Source: Sphingomonas sp. S2-65 (lineage in GTDB: Bacteria; Pseudomonadota; Alphaproteobacteria; Sphingomonadales; Sphingomonadaceae). Taken from it: DNA of 64,000 nt. The notes beneath the pieces are model-generated. The model ran no database searches, was not told the DNA's origin, and saw only the letters and a list, made by a program, of their open reading frames with translations. The DNA lies in contig NZ_CP090953.1 of NCBI RefSeq assembly GCF_021513175.1, positions 3,468,501 through 3,532,500 of the forward strand, written 5' to 3'. The position numbers and the translations under genes were made by a program. Of this stretch, positions 59,470-64,000 are shown piece after piece (the stretch's first letter is position 1; every line of letters begins with the position of its first letter).

Positions 59470-59750
59470 TGCGCCAGCGCTTCCAGCCCCGGGGCGAGGA
59501 TGCTCGGCGCGACCTCGACGAACTGGTAGTCCGCCGCGCCCTCGACCGCGAACGGGTCGCCCGCGGCCCAGGCCTTCACCTCGTCCAGGCTCCCGCGCGC
59601 CATCAACATGCCGCCGGTAACCGGAACCTGGCGGCCCGCCAGCAACAAGCGGCCATCGGCAAGCCCCTGCTTCAGCCACTCGACATGCGCAGGCCGCAGC
59701 CGGTCGATCTCGGCGATGTCGACCTTGTAGGACAACAGCACGACGATCAT
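59466..59750 (-). CDS. YciI family protein
   Basis: This is a 94-residue protein with the ferredoxin-like YciI fold. RLRPAHVEWLKQGLADGRLLLAGRQVP carries the conserved His, and GDPFAVEGAADYQFVEVAPS the D-P-F motif. The family includes dehalogenase-like enzymes, but most have no known reaction. It overlaps hisB by one base upstream and hisH by four bases downstream, so it is made together with histidine enzymes. The reason for this link is not known to me. Confidence 0.9.
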   Translation of the reverse strand: MIVVLLSYKVDIAEIDRLRPAHVEWLKQGLADGRLLLAGRQVPVTGGMLMARGSLDEVKAWAAGDPFAVEGAADYQFVEVAPSILAPGLEALAQ

Positions 59751-60337
59751 CACAGCACTCCCTTGGTCGACGGAATGGCGCCGGCCTTGCGCGGGTCGAT
59801 CTCGACCGCCTCGCGCAGCGCCCGCGCCAGGCCCTTGAAGGCAGCCTCCGCGACATGGTGGTTGTTGGTGCCGTACAGCGTCTCGACGTGCAGCGTCACG
59901 CCGGCGGTCTGCGCGAAACTGTGGAACCAGTGCTCGAACATCTCGGTGTCCATCTCGCCCAGCTTCTTCTGGCTGAACCTGGTCTTCCACACCAGGTAAG
60001 GGCGCCCGGAGATGTCGATCGCCACGCGTGCGAGCGTCTCGTCCATCGGCGAGAGCGCATCGGCGTAGCGGCGGATGCCCTTCTTGTCGCCGAGCGCCTT
60101 GGCCACCGCCTCGCCGATCGCGAGCCCCGTGTCCTCGACGGTATGGTGCTGATCGATATGCAGGTCGCCGACCGTCTTCACGTCCATGTCGATCAGCGAA
60201 TGGCGGCTCAGCTGTTCGAGCATATGATCGAAGAAGCCGACCCCGGTGGAAATGCTGTACGTTCCCGTACCATCCAGGTTGACGGTGACGTCTACCGAGG
60301 TTTCGCTCGTCTTGCGGCTGATCGTGGCGGTGCGCAT
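59750..60337 (-). CDS. hisB: Imidazoleglycerol-phosphate dehydratase HisB
   Basis: This is a 195-residue monofunctional dehydratase (no phosphatase domain). [31 protein letters not shown] and the C-terminal [20 protein letters not shown] give the His/Glu manganese-binding sites. It is the first gene of the his operon here. The ATG at 60337 fits the family length. The 72-base gap to the divergent sspB holds the promoters of both. Confidence 0.97.
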   Translation of the reverse strand: MRTATISRKTSETSVDVTVNLDGTGTYSISTGVGFFDHMLEQLSRHSLIDMDVKTVGDLHIDQHHTVEDTGLAIGEAVAKALGDKKGIRRYADALSPMDETLARVAIDISGRPYLVWKTRFSQKKLGEMDTEMFEHWFHSFAQTAGVTLHVETLYGTNNHHVAEAAFKGLARALREAVEIDPRKAGAIPSTKGVL

Positions 60338-60409
60338 GTCCGCCTCACATAGCGACGCGGGCGGCGCATGCAATCTTGACCAGCGGGCTCCAGCCGCTAC
60401 CCAGAGGGG

Positions 60410-60898
60410 ATGAACGCCACCGTGCCCGATAGCCTGATTCCCTACGACGAAATCGTGCAGGAAGCCCTGCGCGCCGTTGTCGGCCGCGTTCTCAATTCGG
60501 TGGCCGCGACTCAGGCACTGCCGGGCGCGCATCATTTCTACATCACGTTCAAGACGCATGCGCCGGGGGTGGACATCCCGCAACGGCTGATCGAGCGTTT
60601 CCCTGACGAGATGACCATCGTCCTCCAGCACCGTTTCTGGGACCTGAAGGTCGATGACGAGCGGTTTTCGGTGGGCCTCAGCTTTGGCGGCGTGCCGTCG
60701 ATCCTGACCGTCCCGTTTTCCGCGATCACGGGTTTCCATGATCCCGCGGTCAACTTCGAACTGCGCTTCCACGTGACGGAACTGGGCGAAGAGCCAGGGC
60801 AGCATGATGCCGCGGAGAATGACGGCGACACCGTCGTCGTGAAGCCGGCAGAGGACGGCTCCAACGTCGTCTCGGTGGACTTCAAGCGGAAGAAGTAA
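60410..60898 (+). CDS. sspB: SspB-like ClpXP adaptor
   Basis: This is a 162-residue adaptor that delivers ssrA-tagged and other proteins to ClpXP. The domain has [36 protein letters not shown] and [27 protein letters not shown], typical of the alphaproteobacterial form. A long acidic linker leads to the final [10 protein letters not shown], the ClpX-binding tail. Monocistronic, followed by tRNA-Asn. Confidence 0.92.
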   Translation: MNATVPDSLIPYDEIVQEALRAVVGRVLNSVAATQALPGAHHFYITFKTHAPGVDIPQRLIERFPDEMTIVLQHRFWDLKVDDERFSVGLSFGGVPSILTVPFSAITGFHDPAVNFELRFHVTELGEEPGQHDAAENDGDTVVVKPAEDGSNVVSVDFKRKK

Positions 60899-60935
60899 CC
60901 GCTACGGGCGATCGCCCCTGGCCCAACGGCCGTGT

Positions 60936-61010
60936 TCCCCGGTAGCTCAGCGGTAGAGCGTTCGACTGTTAATCGAATGGTCGCCTGTTCGAATCAGGCC
61001 CGGGGAGCCA
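60936..61010 (+). tRNA. tRNA-Asn (GTT)
   Basis: The acceptor stem TCCCCGG pairs with CCGGGGA, followed by discriminator G and encoded CCA. The anticodon stem TCGAC closes on the loop TGTTAAT with anticodon GTT. D and T arms (TAGCTCAGCGGTAGAGC and the TTCGAAT loop) are normal; length is 75 bases. Confidence 0.97.
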
Positions 61011-61045
61011 TCTCTTTCACCCTGTCCTTGCAGCGATGAAGGCGT

Positions 61046-61828
61046 TCAGGCCTGCACCGGGCGCATGAGCCGGATCCGCAGATCCTCCATCTTCACTTGA
61101 CCCGCGGCGGCGGCGCGGTCGGGCGCGTTGAGGATCGCGCCGAGATGTTCGAGCATCTGGCTCGCGCGGTCCAGGTTCTGTAGCGCGCGTGCGTGGCGCT
61201 GGAGCAGGATCGGGTCCTCGACCAGATCTTCGCCCAGGCTGTCGAGCAGGCGCTGCACGTACAGGATCTCCTCGGCGACTCGCGCTTCGATCGCCTCCTT
61301 GCCGGGTGCGGAGGGCGATGCGGGGCTCGGCTCGGGCGGCAACGCCGCCCCCGCGCGCAATGCCCGCTGGATCGCATCGACGCGCTGCTGCCCCTTGTGG
61401 CCGTTGAAAGTGGGTGTGAGCAGTCCCGCCACCCATTCGTCGACCGAGATGGTGGTGGCTTCGAACTGGACGCCGCAGCGGCCAGCCGCTTGCCAGACCA
61501 CCGTGGCCGGCATTTCGATCACCGAGCGGCGCAGCACCAGCCTGGTGCCGATATTGGGGAGCGCCACGCCGTCCAGCATCGCTCCGCCCGGGGACAGGTT
61601 GCGGATGCGGACGGTTGCGGACAGGGTTCCCGCCTCGATCGTCGCGGCCAGCAGCAGGTTCTTTCGCGGCGCGCGCGAAACCTGTCCTTCAAAGCCTGGA
61701 TCTGTCGGTATAGCGGTACCCACCGTCGCGATCACTCCACCCCCGAGCGTTGTGCCCCGCGCCTGCCATACCCGGCTTCTGACAACGCTTGGTAAATGCC
61801 GCGCCGCGCGCTTCAGCAATTTTGACAT
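61046..61828 (-). CDS. PilZ domain protein
   Basis: This is a 260-residue protein with a PilZ-like domain in the first half. [11 protein letters not shown] gives the R-x3-R-type motif and [13 protein letters not shown] the N-x-S-x2-G motif that binds cyclic-di-GMP. The C-terminal part is helical ([42 protein letters not shown]) and may mediate protein contacts. Together with the GGDEF-EAL protein at 34050 it shows c-di-GMP signalling in this organism. Function unknown. Confidence 0.8.
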   Translation of the reverse strand: MSKLLKRAARHLPSVVRSRVWQARGTTLGGGVIATVGTAIPTDPGFEGQVSRAPRKNLLLAATIEAGTLSATVRIRNLSPGGAMLDGVALPNIGTRLVLRRSVIEMPATVVWQAAGRCGVQFEATTISVDEWVAGLLTPTFNGHKGQQRVDAIQRALRAGAALPPEPSPASPSAPGKEAIEARVAEEILYVQRLLDSLGEDLVEDPILLQRHARALQNLDRASQMLEHLGAILNAPDRAAAAGQVKMEDLRIRLMRPVQA

Positions 61829-61903
61829 CTCGGCTGCGCTGGCATCCGCCAGGCAGCGGGGCTAGAGCCGGGCCAATTGCATTCCGAGGCACTGGAGGAC
61901 CGC

Positions 61904-63292
<1,389 letters not shown>

Positions 63293-63298
63293 TCTATA

Positions 63299-63430
63299 AA
63301 TCCTCCCTGGCACGGGGAGGGGGACCATGCGAAGCATGGTGGAGGGGGAGCGCCACAGGCGAGTAGTTCGCGGAAGCCCCCTCCACCCCTCGCTGTGAGG
63401 GCGGTCCCCCTCCCTGTGCCGGGGAGGATT
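63299..63430. repeat. Composite palindromic repeat type A, copy 4
   Basis: This 132-bp element has outer arms TCCTCCCTGGCACGGGGAGG and CCTCCCTGTGCCGGGGAGGA and an inner hairpin ACCATGCGAAGCATGGT. It belongs to the subfamily of 54311-54443. The differing inner hairpin bases keep pairing, a sign that structure is conserved. Confidence 0.9.
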
Positions 63431-63482
63431 ACACGGAACCCATCTTCGTCTCCTTCGCTTGTCCTCGCACAAGGAGACACAC

Positions 63483-63674
63483 ATGATCGGCGAAGCGATT
63501 GCCGGCCTTATCGGCCACAAGATTGATGCCAGCGATGGTGAAGGCGGCGCGGTCGGCGCGGTGGCTGGCGTGGCCGTCTGGAAGGTCGCCAAGGCCGTGA
63601 TCCCCGCCGCTTTGTTCTTCGGCGCGATCGCCTATGGCATCCACTATCTGGCCAATCAGGGCGACGACGCATGA
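63483..63674 (+). CDS. Small glycine-rich membrane-associated protein, paralogue 1
   Basis: This is a 63-residue protein. It reads IGEAIAGLIGHKIDASDGEG and then GGAVGAVAGVAVWKVAKAV with a final hydrophobic helix (IPAALFFGAIAYGIHYLANQ). The Gly spacing suggests a glycine-zipper type helix. AAGGAG precedes the ATG. It overlaps the next gene by four bases (ATGA), and the two proteins are similar, so they arose by tandem duplication. A weak EcfG-like site (GGAAC at 63435, CGCT at 63456) is upstream. Function unknown. Confidence 0.7.
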   Translation: MIGEAIAGLIGHKIDASDGEGGAVGAVAGVAVWKVAKAVIPAALFFGAIAYGIHYLANQGDDA

Positions 63675-63865
63675 TCCGCAACATCCTGGGCGCCGTGATC
63701 GGCAGCCAGATCGATCGGCGCGACGGCCGCGGCGGCGTCAAGGGCGCGGTGCTCGGCTATGCCGCCCAGCGCGCGCTGACTCGCATGGGCGCGCCCGGCC
63801 TGGTGCTCGCCGGCGGCTATGGCGTGTACCGCATGCTCAAGGACCGGCGGAACCGCCGGGTGTGA
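63671..63865 (+). CDS. Small glycine-rich protein, paralogue 2
   Basis: This is a 64-residue protein starting IRNILGAVIGSQIDRRDGRG and continuing GVKGAVLGYAAQRALTR. It shares the pattern I-G-x-x-I-D-x-x-D-G-x-G-G with its upstream neighbour and ends in a basic tail (RMLKDRRNRRV). It overlaps that gene by four bases and is coupled to it. Function unknown. Confidence 0.7.
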   Translation: MIRNILGAVIGSQIDRRDGRGGVKGAVLGYAAQRALTRMGAPGLVLAGGYGVYRMLKDRRNRRV

Positions 63866-63900
63866 CTTGACGGGGCATAGTCTCCACGCCACTAGCCCCC

Positions 63901-64000
63901 ATGCCGCACCGCACCGAAAACGATCCGCATAAATTCCGCCGTCGCGGCGTTCTCTTCGTCCTGTCCTCGCCCTCGGGAGCCGGCAAGTCGACGATCGCGC
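63901..64000 (+). CDS. gmk: Guanylate kinase, N-terminal part
   Basis: This is the first 33 residues of a gene cut by the window edge. RRGVLFVLSSPSGAGKSTIA contains the P-loop GAGKST with the typical S-S-P-S lead of bacterial guanylate kinases, which make GDP from GMP. The ATG at 63901 is the only nearby start. Confidence 0.85.
   Translation, partial: MPHRTENDPHKFRRRGVLFVLSSPSGAGKSTIA

Noticed and set aside
63435..63459. EcfG promoter before the glycine-rich pair
   Set aside because: GGAAC-N16-CGCT has a mismatch at the key T of CGTT; noted only as weak.

Overview
The window is high-GC, gene-dense chromosomal DNA from a free-living alphaproteobacterium, most likely a Sphingomonas or close relative. 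This rests on the overall protein style, abundant 1- and 4-base start/stop overlaps, an EcfG-type stress promoter, the his gene order hisB-yciI-hisH-hisA-hisF-hisE, and several families of short palindromic intergenic repeats. It holds no rRNA, insertion sequence, prophage or CRISPR array. Three tRNAs are present (Tyr-GTA, Ala-CGC, Asn-GTT). Taxonomy is inferred without database search.

Layout. 1-5700: end of a YedI/DUF808 membrane protein, a patatin/SDR pair, a stress pair (manganese catalase and DUF892 ferritin-like protein), a DUF4142 protein behind an EcfG-type promoter, and an SDR with a lipoprotein signal. 5740-8145: a large MscS channel. 8449-12928: three translationally coupled genes (four-helix membrane protein, DyP-type peroxidase, atypical cytochrome P450), the most interesting cassette here. 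13325-18229: fructokinase, AlkA-like glycosylase, ferredoxin, rRNA 2'-O-methylase, M28 peptidase. 18354-22774: tRNA-Tyr inside an inverted repeat, Psd, a structured leader before threonine aldolase, rdgB-rph. 22895-28707: hrcA-grpE, a DUF559 nuclease gene inside perfect 36-bp inverted repeats, glnD. 28819-36140: GH16 glucanase coupled to infC, ynfA, Uma2, thrS and a GGDEF-EAL protein.

36197-41523: divergent ldcA and mpl (peptidoglycan recycling), then a membrane protein / XRE regulator / hydrolase operon behind tandem palindromic operators, and a DUF2171 protein. 41740-50852: tRNA-Ala, a two-component system, lactonase, Nudix, extensin-like and CHAP proteins, MsrB, and a NatAB-like ABC exporter. 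50894-56077: queG, envelope proteins, a PfkB kinase, an amino acid permease. 56214-60337: the his operon with hisE and an HIT protein. 60410-64000: sspB, tRNA-Asn, a PilZ protein, fumC, two tandem small glycine-rich proteins, and the start of gmk.

Most genes are core metabolism and maintenance. The points that deserve follow-up are the membrane protein/DyP/P450 operon, the DUF559 gene with its inverted repeats, the structured RNA before ltaE, the probable AUA start of infC, and the tandem-operator XRE operon.
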